Of a stretch of DNA of 13,882 nt, positions 13,732-13,882 are shown in pieces (position 1 is the stretch's first letter; each line of letters opens with the position of its first letter). The notes under the pieces are model-generated. The model saw nothing but the letters and a program-made list of their open reading frames with translations, did no database searches and was not told where the DNA came from. Origin of the DNA: CAYZJD01 sp964478455 (GTDB lineage: Bacteria; Acidobacteriota; Terriglobia; Bryobacterales; Bryobacteraceae); NCBI GenBank assembly GCA_964478455.1, contig CAYZJD010000086.1, positions 1 to 13,882 of the forward strand, in the 5' to 3' direction. The position numbers and the translations under genes are program-made.

Positions 13732-13882
13732 CACGCGCGGCGAGCGCCCCGTGCCATGGGGCAGGACCAGGGAGCCCCGGACCATCTGCTCTCCGTGACG
13801 CGGGTCAACGCCCAGTCGGATCGCCATTTCGATGGTCTCATCGAACTTGGCGTTGGCGTTCTTCTTTACCGTCGCGAAGGCC
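13732..13882 (-). CDS. rplA: N-terminal part of ribosomal protein L1, partial, fused in frame to a PrmC end
   Basis: Running in from the right edge, the frame reads VKKNANAKFDETIEMAIRLG, then VDPRHGEQMVRGSLVLPHGTG and RSPRVAVFA. This is the conserved first domain of L1 (VKK.A.AKFDET, LGVDPR, MVRG.VVLPHGTG.. VRVAVFA), the protein that builds the L1 stalk and binds 23S rRNA. The 5' end is outside the window. After VAVFA an intact L1 would continue with a Lys/Gly-rich stretch and about 140 more residues; here it changes to PrmC without a frame break. No rplK, rplJ or rplL is visible. An assembly chimera is the simplest explanation. Confidence 0.82.

Overview
The window looks like a draft-genome scaffold from a high-GC soil or sediment bacterium. 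My best guess is Acidobacteriota, in the Bryobacterales/Solibacter group. This is inference from three things: a Tat-exported Gfo/Idh/MocA oxidoreductase, several small exported proteins of a style common in that phylum (one with a DFWEKKKYTEW start, one with NITGKW, one ABC-linked lipoprotein), and futalosine-type menaquinone genes. No rRNA, tRNA, CRISPR array, transposase or phage gene is visible.

Layout. Positions 1-3830 (minus strand) hold three genes: an exported O-methyltransferase-like protein, an exported protein of unknown function, and a large GH36-like glycoside hydrolase lipoprotein that runs off the left edge. A short divergent promoter region (3831-3911) separates them from a compact plus-strand operon (3912-6569): ABC ATPase, ABC-2 permease and lipoprotein, with overlapping reading frames. 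Positions 6571-7628 hold an Isc-type [2Fe-2S] ferredoxin (minus), a DUF2061 membrane protein (plus) and a STAS-domain protein (minus). A run of exactly 100 N (7643-7742) follows, so order and distance across it are not proven. After the gap come a Tat-signal Gfo/Idh/MocA oxidoreductase (plus), a small coiled-coil protein (minus) and a small secreted protein (plus).

The right third is on the minus strand and is read from the right edge leftwards: a hybrid frame joining the start of ribosomal protein L1 to the end of PrmC, then dinB (DNA polymerase IV), a UbiA-family prenyltransferase, and mqnE (aminofutalosine synthase). UbiA and MqnE overlap by four bases and very probably act together in menaquinone synthesis by the futalosine route.

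I see no convincing new multi-gene system. The items most worth a second look are the in-frame rplA/prmC hybrid at the right edge (probably an assembly artefact, possibly a real microhomology recombination), a perfect 11-bp inverted repeat before the Gfo/Idh/MocA gene, a cloverleaf-like nested palindrome between the secreted protein and mqnE, two genes whose -10 boxes sit exactly six bases before the start codon (likely leaderless mRNAs), and an unassigned export operon ending in a lipoprotein.
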